Below, piece by piece: positions 1 through 5,069 of a stretch of 6,717 bases of DNA. The DNA lies in NCBI RefSeq assembly GCF_000966975.1, contig NZ_JZWV01001084.1:1-6717 (forward strand), in the 5' to 3' direction. Both the position numbers and the translations under genes were made by a program. Within the stretch, counting starts at the first letter, position 1. Every line of letters starts with the position of its first letter. The notes under the pieces are model-generated. The model made no database searches and was not told the origin of the DNA. It was given only the letters and a program-made list of their open reading frames with translations. This stretch comes from Streptomyces katrae. Its GTDB lineage: Bacteria > Actinomycetota > Actinomycetes > Streptomycetales > Streptomycetaceae.

Positions 1-336
1 CGGCCCGCAGATCCACGGTCCACCTGCCGCGGCGCCGGGTCCCCTCCCCCTCTCGATCTGCTCGACGAACGTCCGCCGCCCAACAAGTGGTTGCACATCC
101 CACGAGCACCACGTGCGCCGGAGCGCCAGTCGGCGGCACTGAGGCACTCGCGGCGCACAGGAGTCAAACGGTGCGCTCCCCGCGATCCAGCCGGCCTGAC
201 GCCTGGAAGCAAAGGTGCTGCCGCTTTGGGTAATCACGCTGGCAGGGTGGGCGGGGATGTGTGGGTGTACCCGGGCTTCCGGCCGCAGGGGGCTGGGACC
301 GTGCGTCGCTGCTGCTCTGCACGGCACACATCCGAC

Positions 337-343
337 GAAGGAG
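337..343 (+). promoter_or_regulatory. Ribosome-binding site of the inhibitor-like gene
   Basis: GAAGGAG sits 7 nt before the ATG at 351. This decides the start: the frame is open further upstream, but no earlier start has such a site, and the signal peptide begins exactly at this ATG. Confidence 0.85.
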
Positions 344-350
344 TCAGTAC

Positions 351-782
351 ATGCGTGTTCCCAGGATTCTCGCGCTCGCCAGTATGACCGTAGCTCTGAC
401 GGTGGCGCTGGCCGGTGTCGCCCCCGCGCAGGCCCGGCCCGCGCCGACCGGTACAGGTTCGGCCGTCACCGCCCCCCGGGACCAGATCCAGTGCCCCCGC
501 GGGTTCGTGTGCATCTACCCCGAGATCGGCTTCGAGGGCCAGCCCTACGTCAAACGCGCCACCGACGGCTCGGTCCGCCACCTGCCGGACTACATCCGCG
601 GCAAGGGAAGCTCGGTCATCAACAACAGCAGCCGCACCGCGCGGGTCTACCAGAAGGACAACTACTTCGGCCGGCACGTGTGCGTCGGGGCCGACGGCGG
701 CGCCATCGGGGACCTGCGTTCCTACCAGCTCAACGACACCACTCACTCCCTGAAGAACAACACCACACCCTGCGGCGCGTAA
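351..782 (+). CDS. Secreted peptidase inhibitor family I36-like protein (SMI-type, beta/gamma-crystallin-like)
   Basis: The product is 143 aa. Residues 1-28 form a classical signal peptide: MRVPR, then a hydrophobic stretch, ending APAQA with cleavage expected before RPAPTG. The mature part of about 115 aa has four cysteines (CPRGFVC, HVCVG, TPCGA), enough for two disulfides. Its aromatic/glycine pattern (CIYPEIGFEGQPY, SSVINNSSRTARVYQKDNYFGR, LNDTTHSLKNNT) is that of the I36 family, whose founder is the Streptomyces metalloproteinase inhibitor SMI with a Greek-key crystallin fold. Established knowledge: SMI inhibits thermolysin-type metalloproteases outside the cell. Inference: this protein may do the same, but many family members are untested. 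The gene stands alone and is followed by a strong hairpin. A GAAGGAG site supports the start. Family call is fairly sure; target protease is unknown. Confidence 0.9.
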   Translation: MRVPRILALASMTVALTVALAGVAPAQARPAPTGTGSAVTAPRDQIQCPRGFVCIYPEIGFEGQPYVKRATDGSVRHLPDYIRGKGSSVINNSSRTARVYQKDNYFGRHVCVGADGGAIGDLRSYQLNDTTHSLKNNTTPCGA

Positions 783-837
783 GGAGGCGTGGGAGACCCA
801 ACACGCCGCGCTCCGGTGGTGCCGGCAAGCCACGGGC

Positions 838-870
838 GGCGTGCGGCCCCCTCGGGGGGCGCCGCACGCC
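838..870. terminator. GC-rich hairpin between convergent genes
   Basis: A 9-bp outer stem (838-846 with 862-870, GGCGTGCGG/CCGCACGCC) carries an inner 5-bp C/G stem (847-851 with 855-859). It lies between the inhibitor-like gene ending at 782 and the convergent small gene ending at 902, so it can serve both as a bidirectional terminator. There is no T-run, which is common for Streptomyces terminators. Confidence 0.75.
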
Positions 871-901
871 CGCGCGGGAGCAGATCGGCCCGGCCTGGTA
901 G

Positions 902-1108
902 TTACTTCTCCCGGGAGTGCTTGCCGGGCTCGATGATCTCGTCGAGGACTGCCCGGATGCTGTTGTAGATCTGCGATGCATCTGCAAGCTGTTGGTCGTC
1001 GGATCCACCGGCCGTGCTCGCGGCCTGCAGCCGTTCGTCCTCCGCAGCAGCCCAGTCCCGCGCCGCACGGATTCGCCTCAGCAACTCATCTGCGTCGATC
1101 TCAGCCAT
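902..1108 (-). CDS. Small helical hypothetical protein
   Basis: The product is 68 aa and I do not recognise a named family. It begins MAEIDADELLRRIRAARDWAAAEDERLQAAS and ends IRAVLDEIIEPGKHSREK. It is charged and alanine/leucine-rich, with heptad-like spacing in residues 5-30 and 40-60, which suggests two helices joined by a Gly/Ser/Asp turn. There is no signal peptide, membrane segment or cysteine. The ATG at 1108 was chosen because the product then has a natural compact length. Only a weak purine stretch (TAGGG, about 7-9 nt upstream) serves as ribosome-binding site. The frame stays open upstream to about 1723, but that extension is arginine/proline-rich and not protein-like. The gene is convergent with the inhibitor-like gene. 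Confidence 0.55.
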   Translation of the reverse strand: MAEIDADELLRRIRAARDWAAAEDERLQAASTAGGSDDQQLADASQIYNSIRAVLDEIIEPGKHSREK

Positions 1109-1637
1109 GCGCGGGACCCTACCGATCCTTCGCCGCCCCGAACAGGGCGCGTCCAACGACTGCGGGCCGCCGGGTGCGGACCGGGAACCACACGCCCGCC
1201 AGTCCCGCCCACCTGCGCGGGATAGCCGATCAAGCAGTCCGGCGAGCGCCTGGAGCGGGGTCAGCCCCACCCAGACCGCGGCCCCCGCCAGGATCTGCCC
1301 ACCCGCATGCCCCGGCGGGGGCACACCCTCCAGCGCCGGAGGACGAGGCCAGCGAACTCGCCGTCCCGCCTCCGCCCCTTCCTGTTCTCCCGTCCCGCTG
1401 AGCCGGCAGGCGTAGTGCTCCAGCGGTCGGATAGGGGAACGGGCCAGGGGCGCGGCGGGGGTCAACGCGTAGCACCTTTTAAGTCGGCACCGGGGATTCG
1501 CAAAACCCTTCCGGGCGTCTTCAAAACGGCCGATACCGAGCCTTTGTGGCGCAGCTGCTCTCTGCCATGCTTCACGCTGTTTCTTGCACATGCCTATTCC
1601 ACTTCGCCATGCCCAGTTGAGGCTGGACATGACCATG
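1109..1637. other. Stretch without a supported gene
   Basis: About 530 nt separate the start of the small minus-strand gene from the ribosome-binding site of the next plus-strand gene. Positions 1109-1440 are very GC-rich. The minus-strand frame continuing from the 68-aa gene stays open across them, and the part at about 1215-1320 (reading HAGGQILAGAAVWVGLTPLQALAGLLDRLSR) looks somewhat protein-like, possibly a decayed gene. From about 1470 to 1620 the composition becomes less GC-rich, as expected for the promoter region of the gene at 1651. No -35/-10 pair was convincing enough to mark. Confidence 0.5.
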
Positions 1638-1644
1638 AAGGAGG
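1638..1644 (+). promoter_or_regulatory. Ribosome-binding site that favours a TTG start
   Basis: AAGGAGG lies 6 nt before TTG at 1651 and 12 nt before ATG at 1657 in the same frame. The spacing favours the TTG; the ATG would add an unusually long spacer. The two alternatives differ by two residues. Confidence 0.75.
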
Positions 1645-1650
1645 AAAGCG

Positions 1651-2049
1651 TTGCAAATGCCGAAGAGAATCTCAGTGGCCATGACTGCCACTGTGGCAGT
1701 TGGCGCGATGGTGTCGCCCGCATCAGCTGCCACTCGCGCGGACACCATGTCCGTTCCCCTGGGGCCCACAGCCGTGAACTGCAACTGGGACCCCGGCGCC
1801 GGCACCACCGGCGTGAGCCTTAGGACCACCAAATCGATCAGACTGAGGTATGGGCCCGCTTCGGGCTGCGGTTTCATCGGGTGGAGCGACATGTCCGTGC
1901 CCACACAGCTGTGGGCTGTGTGCAAGTACCGCAATCCCGACTCGGGCAACCTCTGGTACTACGTCGACCCGAGCGACACAACGTGGCGGAACGGCTGGAT
2001 CTATTCCGGGAACGTCAGTGTCGGTCCAGGGCTGATACCCAGCTGCTGA
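1651..2049 (+). CDS. Secreted SH3-like four-cysteine protein
   Basis: The product is 132 aa from TTG 1651 (130 aa from ATG 1657). Residues 1-26 form a signal peptide (MQMPKR, hydrophobic core, cleavage expected after SPASA). The mature part has four cysteines (NCNWD, SGCGF, AVCKY and the C-terminal PSC). From about residue 58 it follows the pattern of a bacterial SH3 domain: IRLRYGPASGCGFIG, then WAVCKY, LWYYVDPSD and GWIYSGNVSVG. This corresponds to the usual 'VRSGPS..., G..W..V, GWV...V' signature. Established knowledge: extracellular bacterial SH3 domains often bind cell-wall peptides. Inference: it may act at the cell surface or in the medium; no enzymatic domain is present. The gene stands alone, with a strong ribosome-binding site. 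Confidence 0.75.
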   Translation: MQMPKRISVAMTATVAVGAMVSPASAATRADTMSVPLGPTAVNCNWDPGAGTTGVSLRTTKSIRLRYGPASGCGFIGWSDMSVPTQLWAVCKYRNPDSGNLWYYVDPSDTTWRNGWIYSGNVSVGPGLIPSC

Positions 2050-2401
2050 AGCCCTCGGCACCAGCAGACGGGCGCGGCTCGGAAGCCTGTCCGGCGGACG
2101 CATCCGTCGCCGTCTACCCCTCCTCGCTCGCTGAACGCGTTCACGGTGAACAGGAGCGCTGCGGCAACCGGATCCTGGTTCCGGCCCTGTGCTTGGCTCA
2201 GGCACAGGGCTGCCCAGGCCGCCACAGGGGCAGGCGTGCTCAGGTACGCGTGCACCGACGTTGAGGCGCCGGGCAGATCGACGCTCCGGCCGTGGGCAGC
2301 ATGCCAACGATGACCCAAACAGCATGGACGCCTGCCACGCCCTCTACACCGCCCCGCGCCGGACAGGAACGGCGGCATGCCGATCCTGCTGAAGAGAGCC
2401 G
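2050..2401. other. Stretch without a supported gene
   Basis: It holds the hairpin at 2184-2210 and a cluster of GTTCA half-sites at 2132-2151 (a 12-bp palindrome TGAACGCGTTCA overlapping GTTCAC-G-GTGAAC). On the minus strand a frame at 2001-2378 reads partly protein-like (LSTPAPVAAWAALCLSQAQG followed by PVAAALLFTVNAF) but overlaps the end of the SH3-like gene and matches no family I know. No gene is called. Confidence 0.5.
2184..2210. terminator. Hairpin, possible terminator
   Basis: A perfect 9-bp stem GCCCTGTGC/GCACAGGGC (2184-2192 with 2202-2210) encloses a 9-nt loop. It lies 135 nt after the stop of the SH3-like gene, so it is a possible terminator for that transcript, though unusually far away. 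Confidence 0.45.
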
Positions 2402-2983
2402 GTACCGCCCGGCGGCCTCGGGAAGGACCCGGTGCGCGCCGAGCGGCGGGCAGCGGCGCTGGCCGCGATCGATGAGGACTGGAACCCGGGCGACGGCGAC
2501 CATGGGTGGACGGTGGACTGACAGCGGCACTACGCCTACCTCACCCAGCTCCTGGACGAAGGCGCCCGCCTGGCCGCCATCAAGCCCGGGGTGACCCGCC
2601 ACGGGGAGGCCATCGGCCGATGGCTGGCCACCCAGCGCCGGGATTGGGCACGGCTGAACACCGAGCAGCAGACCCGGCTCACCAAGTTGGGCGTCACCCC
2701 GGCGCGGGTCGTACACGCCCGCAGCGCGCCCGCCAAGACGAGCACGACCACCACGTCCGGCCGGGGCGCAGAAGCCTTCCACAAGGGCGTCCAAGCCCTC
2801 GCGCAGTACCGGGCGCGAGAAGGCGGCGGAACACCCGGGCGGGGACATGTGGAGCGGCTCCCGGACGGGAGTGAACATCGCACAGGTGTATGGGTGGCGA
2901 ACCAGCGGCAGCGACGCGACCGGCTCGACCCGGCACAGCTCGAAGCCCTCTCCGCGCTGGGGCAGGAGTGGGCGGCCCAGTGA
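2402..2983 (+). pseudogene. 3' remnant of a helicase-associated-domain protein, interrupted by TGA
   Basis: Read in one frame, 2402-2983 gives LGKDPVRAERRAALAAIDEDWNP...HGWTVD, a TGA at 2519-2521, then QRHYAYLTQLLDEGARLAAI and onward to GQEWAAQ and a TGA stop at 2981-2983. The stop falls where these proteins normally have Trp (VDWQRHY), so it looks like TGG changed to TGA. The repeats W...L...Y......G...P...V..LPDG..H..GVW...QR.RRD.L...Q...L..LG..W are the helicase-associated (HA) domain pattern known from the C-terminal part of large Streptomyces DEAD/DEAH-type helicases. The helicase motor is absent: upstream there is a stop at 2390-2392 and no helicase motif in any plus frame. A 130-aa piece from GTG 2591 is open but has no ribosome-binding site. 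I infer a dead 3' fragment. Confidence 0.8.
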
Positions 2984-2986
2984 GGA

Positions 2987-3019
2987 CGGGGTGATCACGG
3001 CGCTGCCGTGATCACCCCG
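2987..3019. terminator. Bidirectional terminator hairpin
   Basis: A perfect 14-bp stem (2987-3000 with 3006-3019) has a CGCTG loop. It begins 3 nt after the stop of the helicase-associated remnant and lies 36 nt from the end of the convergent XRE gene (3056). The arm contains the internal palindrome GTGATCAC. Position and strength indicate termination from both sides. Confidence 0.85.
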
Positions 3020-3055
3020 GATGCTGTGTACGGTCCCGGCTCCGGCCAGGTGTTC

Positions 3056-3910
3056 TCAGGCGGCCCGGGGGTGCCGTGTACGGGCCCCTTCTGCGACAGG
3101 GTGGGCATGCTCCCGTCTCGACTCGGTGAAGAGTTCGATCAGGTCTTCCCTTCCCCGCAGACGTACGGTCCGACCAGGGCCCCGGAGCAGGTCGGACGGA
3201 CGGAGGGCGGGCATTCGGGCGGTCCACCCCGGGGCGTGTTCGCTGTGGCGAGAGGTCTCGTCGATGTAGGCGGCCAGGGCTGCCTCCGCGTCTCTCACAG
3301 CCCAGTTGGCACCCATGCGCCGTGTCGTGATCCGCTCGTAGGCGTCCGCCCAGCGCCGCACCAAGCGCGGTCCGAGCCCGCAGGCGCTCAGGAAGGCGAC
3401 GCACTGCTGGCGGCTGGCCGGCAGCGCCTGGCGGCTGACGATCCGCGCCGCGGTGCTGACCGGCAGCAGGTGCGCGCCGCCCGCCAGCGCCTGCAACCGG
3501 CGCAGCGACAACGCCCCGGCCCACTCGTAGAAGTACTCCAGCGCTTCACTCAGGTGCCCGGCCGTAGTGACCAGTTCAGGGGATGCCGGGCGGCGCAGGT
3601 GCTTCAGACGGCCGCGTTCAGCGACCCGGGCGGACCGCCACAGACTCGTGAGCTCGCCGAGCTCGCGCCTCAGCTGGCTCATCACCGCACCGTCCCCGTT
3701 GCAGCAGGCGTCGGTGAAGGCGGTGAACGTCTTCCAGGACGGCACAGTGCGGCCCGACGCCGCCCGCTTGAGCGTCGCCGCGGACAACCCGGTCCGGGAG
3801 GCGAGCTCGTCGTAGGTCAGCCCGGCATCCGCCCGCAGCTCACGCAGTGCCGCGGCCAGCTCGCCGCGCTCGGGGACGGTGTGGTCGACGGGAAGTTCAG
3901 GACGTCCCAT
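3056..3910 (-). CDS. XRE-family transcriptional regulator
   Basis: The product is 284 aa from the ATG at 3910. Residues about 18-70 are a helix-turn-helix of XRE type: LAAALRELRADAGL, TYDELASRTGLS, AATLKRAASGRTVPSW, KTFTAFTDAC. The N-terminal MGRPELPVD and the ATLKRAASG recognition helix are typical of a Streptomyces family in which the small HTH is followed by a long helical region of unknown role. Here that region includes W-rich and leucine-rich stretches, LPVSTAARIVSRQALPASRQQCVAFLSACGLG and WADAYERI. No enzymatic domain or membrane segment is visible. The start is supported by AGGGG 7 nt upstream, and that site overlaps the TAG of the upstream membrane-protein gene, so the two are probably translated together. 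The frame is open further upstream but would overlap that gene. Inference: it binds DNA and may control its own operon; the ligand or partner is unknown. Confidence 0.9.
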   Translation of the reverse strand: MGRPELPVDHTVPERGELAAALRELRADAGLTYDELASRTGLSAATLKRAASGRTVPSWKTFTAFTDACCNGDGAVMSQLRRELGELTSLWRSARVAERGRLKHLRRPASPELVTTAGHLSEALEYFYEWAGALSLRRLQALAGGAHLLPVSTAARIVSRQALPASRQQCVAFLSACGLGPRLVRRWADAYERITTRRMGANWAVRDAEAALAAYIDETSRHSEHAPGWTARMPALRPSDLLRGPGRTVRLRGREDLIELFTESRREHAHPVAEGARTRHPRAA

Positions 3911-3917
3911 GACCAAG

Positions 3918-3923
3918 CCCCTA
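3918..3923 (-). promoter_or_regulatory. Ribosome-binding site overlapping the upstream stop codon
   Basis: On the minus strand the sequence reads TAGGGG, then 7 nt, then ATG at 3910. TAG ends the membrane-protein gene and AGGGG is the Shine-Dalgarno sequence of the XRE gene. This arrangement indicates translational coupling. Confidence 0.75.
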
Positions 3924-4205
3924 CCGGCCGGCCTGGAGTGCGGCCCGGGCAGCCGCCGCCACAGCGCCCCGGCCGCCCGGGGTGACCGCGACGACCAGGG
4001 CGGCGCCGATGGCGCCCGCACCGCCCAAGAGCCGGAAGACCTCGCCCATCGGCATCCCCCGCAGGCTCAGCACCACGGCCAGGACGAACACCACGGGCAT
4101 CACCACGCTGATCACGACCGCCTGCGGCATCGTCAGCCCGGTCGCCCGGGCGTCCGCTCCCCGCTGCCGGCCGCCCAAACCGGTCGCCTCAGTCGTCACA
4201 CTCAT
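3921..4205 (-). CDS. Small two-helix membrane protein
   Basis: The product is 94 aa. It has a polar, mostly charged N-terminus (residues 1-25, MSVTTEATGLGGRQRGADAR), then a hydrophobic helix at about 29-48 (AVVISVVMPVVFVLAVVLSL). A short loop with RGMPMGEVFR follows, a second hydrophobic, glycine/alanine-rich segment at about 59-75, and an alanine-rich tail ending AALQAGR. No catalytic motif is present and I do not recognise a named family. It is the first gene of an operon with the XRE regulator: only 10 nt separate them and the ribosome-binding site of the second overlaps this stop. The ATG at 4205 gives a sensible N-terminus, but the upstream purine stretch (GGGACGGAC) is a poor ribosome-binding site. 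Inference: it may be a membrane partner or signal input for the regulator. Confidence 0.82.
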   Translation of the reverse strand: MSVTTEATGLGGRQRGADARATGLTMPQAVVISVVMPVVFVLAVVLSLRGMPMGEVFRLLGGAGAIGAALVVAVTPGGRGAVAAAARAALQAGR

Positions 4206-4220
4206 GTCGAGTCCGTCCCG

Positions 4221-4300
4221 GGGACACCGCAACCGGCGCCCCTGAAGTAGTAGGAGGTGGGAGGGCGCGGGACAGCGCCCTCCCGTATTGGTGACTCCGC
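4221..4300. repeat. Block repeat, copy 1, with a 40-nt hairpin insert
   Basis: In plus orientation it has GGGACAC (4221-4227), CCGGCG followed by CCCCTGAAGTAG (up to 4250), 40 nt (4251-4290), then GTGACTCCGC (4291-4300). The same elements occur in the same order at 4652-4703, without the 40 nt. It lies in the leader of the membrane-protein gene, read on the opposite strand. Confidence 0.7.
4259..4284. terminator. Hairpin inside repeat copy 1 (terminator or attenuator)
   Basis: A perfect 10-bp stem GGGAGGGCGC/GCGCCCTCCC encloses a GGGACA loop. It lies about 54 nt upstream of the membrane-protein start, so on the minus strand it could end an incoming transcript or act as a leader attenuator. 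No T-run follows on either strand. Confidence 0.6.
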
Positions 4301-4410
4301 GCCAAGTGGCGCTTCCCCAGGGGCGATTGGCGTCGCTTGCCCGGGGATCACAAGCATGACAGACCGTCACAGGCGCCGGGGGGACACGAAACCCGGCCCA
4401 TATCCCGTAA

Positions 4411-4435
4411 GTCCTAAATGTCCTTTCATTCGTCC
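4411..4435 (-). repeat. Triple GGAC repeat in an AT-richer patch
   Basis: On the minus strand three GGAC tetramers (4432-4435, 4420-4423, 4411-4414) are separated by A/T-rich spacers, with start-to-start distances of 12 and 9 nt. The patch is among the least GC-rich parts of the window and lies about 210 nt upstream of the membrane-XRE operon, so it may belong to its promoter. Confidence 0.4.
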
Positions 4436-4597
4436 ACTGGCGTCCCTGACCTTGCATAAGCTTGCAGAAGATCCCGGGGAGGCGCTCTGACCTGCACAAA
4501 CGTCTCCCACGCTTTCCGGGTGCGACGCCGACCCTCCCCACCAGCCCCCCGGCAGACCCCGTGCAGCGCCCACAGAACCCAGACCCCCGCCGTGATT

Positions 4598-4615
4598 CGT
4601 CCAAGCCCGTCCAAG
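4598..4615 (+). repeat. Tandem CGTCCAAG direct repeat
   Basis: CGTCCAAG occurs at 4598-4605 and 4608-4615, exactly 10 bp (one helical turn) apart. The related ATTCGTCCA occurs at both 4428-4436 and 4595-4603. Confidence 0.6.
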
Positions 4616-4651
4616 GAGAAGTTGTGCTCCGGTCCCTTTGAAGAGCACGGT

Positions 4652-4703
4652 GGGACACATACACCGCCGGGAGACCGGCGGCCCCTGAAGTAGGTGACTC
4701 CGC
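4652..4703. repeat. Block repeat, copy 2, uninterrupted
   Basis: It carries GGGACAC (4652-4658), the small hairpin at 4664-4681, CCGGCGGCCCCTGAAGTAG, then directly GTGACTCCGC (4694-4703). It matches copy 1 at 4221-4300 but lacks the 40-nt insert found there, and has extra sequence between GGGACAC and CCGGCGG. Confidence 0.7.
4664..4681. terminator. Small hairpin in repeat copy 2
   Basis: A perfect 7-bp stem CCGCCGG/CCGGCGG has a GAGA tetraloop. It could be a terminator or a structural element of the repeated block; no gene ends close to it. Confidence 0.45.
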
Positions 4704-4748
4704 AGCAGGGACACAAGCAGCACCGCGTTGGCGCGCGAGTGCCGCACG

Positions 4749-4778
4749 CAGGGCCGGCCCCCACCGGGGCCGGCCCTG
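4749..4778. terminator. Strong GC-rich hairpin
   Basis: A perfect 13-bp stem CAGGGCCGGCCCC/GGGGCCGGCCCTG (4749-4761 with 4766-4778) has a CACC loop. On the plus strand it is followed by TCCCATTTCC, a slightly T-rich tail. No gene ends nearby, so it may terminate an unannotated RNA from the island. Confidence 0.6.
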
Positions 4779-4804
4779 TCCCATTTCCCCGCCCCGGCAC
4801 CCGC

Positions 4805-4824
4805 TCCGCTAGTCGACTAGCGGA
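4805..4824. promoter_or_regulatory. 20-bp perfect palindrome, candidate operator
   Basis: TCCGCTAGTCGACTAGCGGA is identical to its reverse complement over all 20 bp. The core GT-CG-AC fits the loose GntR-type operator pattern GT(N)AC. No regulator gene sits next to it; the nearest encoded DNA-binding protein is the XRE regulator about 900 bp away. Confidence 0.6.
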
Positions 4825-4869
4825 CCTCCTGACGTCGATGAGGCAGGTAGCGCCCCGGGCTGACCAGGG

Positions 4870-4892
4870 ACGTTCCCATATATGGGACACGT
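4870..4892. promoter_or_regulatory. Dyad GTTCCC-N6-GGGA, site 1, candidate operator
   Basis: It contains a 14-bp perfect palindrome TCCCATATATGGGA (4874-4887), extended by ACGT on both sides (4870-4873 and 4889-4892) with one extra C. Its right arm includes the GGGACAC heptamer at 4884-4890. Confidence 0.6.
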
Positions 4893-4911
4893 CGATCACC
4901 AGGGGCAGCAC

Positions 4912-4931
4912 GGTTCCCACATCCGGGAACC
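4912..4931. promoter_or_regulatory. Dyad GTTCCC-N6-GGGA, site 2, candidate operator
   Basis: GGTTCCC (4912-4918) and GGGAACC (4925-4931) form a perfect 7-bp inverted repeat around 6 nt. It has the same half-sites and spacer length as site 1, starting 41 bp away, close to four helical turns. Confidence 0.6.
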
Positions 4932-5069
4932 CCGCCCCCGGGGCGCAGCAGCGCCGGGTCGACGGCGACGCCCGGCTCACACTCGAACACCTCAGGCAGA
5001 CCCGTAAGGACGATGTGAGGCGGCCCCCGGTACGCCCCTCCGGGTAGCGGCCGGGAGAACCTGCGGCGT

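Larger units (their letters stand above)
4206..5069. other. Non-coding, repeat-rich island
   Basis: About 860 nt lie between the start of the membrane-protein gene and the end of the frameshifted paralogue. The frames open here read as Arg/Pro/Gly-rich sequence matching no family I know, and most have no ribosome-binding site. The stretch carries five GGGACAC heptamers, a duplicated block, three GC-rich hairpins, a 20-bp palindrome and two related dyads, each listed separately. The part at about 4396-4460 is clearly less GC-rich than the surroundings and is the likeliest promoter region of the leftward membrane-XRE operon, though no -35/-10 pair could be fixed. Confidence 0.6.

Noticed and set aside
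1..96. Minus-strand frame beginning near 96 and running off the left edge (reading ...GRRTFVEQIERGRGPGAAAG...)
   Set aside because: Only about 30 residues are visible, there is no clear ribosome-binding site and no family is recognised; the sequence is too short to support a partial gene.
781..791. AAGGAGG followed by GTG right after the inhibitor-like stop codon
   Set aside because: The spacing to GTG is a single base, and the resulting frame runs through the terminator hairpin as low-quality Arg/Pro/Gly sequence.
215..901. Long plus-strand frame overlapping the inhibitor-like gene
   Set aside because: It is an Arg/Pro-rich shadow of the real gene, which has a signal peptide, conserved cysteines and a ribosome-binding site in another frame.
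4356..4490. 44-codon plus-strand frame (MTDRHRRRGDTKPGPYPVSP...)
   Set aside because: Third codon positions are not G/C-rich as in real genes here, and it crosses the AT-richer repeat region, so it is more likely promoter DNA.
4622..4693. 23-codon frame from TTG with AAGGAG upstream (MCSGPFEEHGGTHTPPGDRR...)
   Set aside because: The spacer is only about 3 nt, there is no homology, and it runs through the repeated hairpin block; a peptide cannot be supported from sequence alone.
4878..4883. CCATATATGG inside dyad site 1 matches a eukaryotic CArG box
   Set aside because: That factor family does not act in bacteria in this way; the match is a by-product of the palindrome.
4694..5047. 117-codon plus-strand frame across the palindromes
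   Set aside because: There is no ribosome-binding site; it passes through a strong hairpin and three dyads, and the composition is not protein-like.
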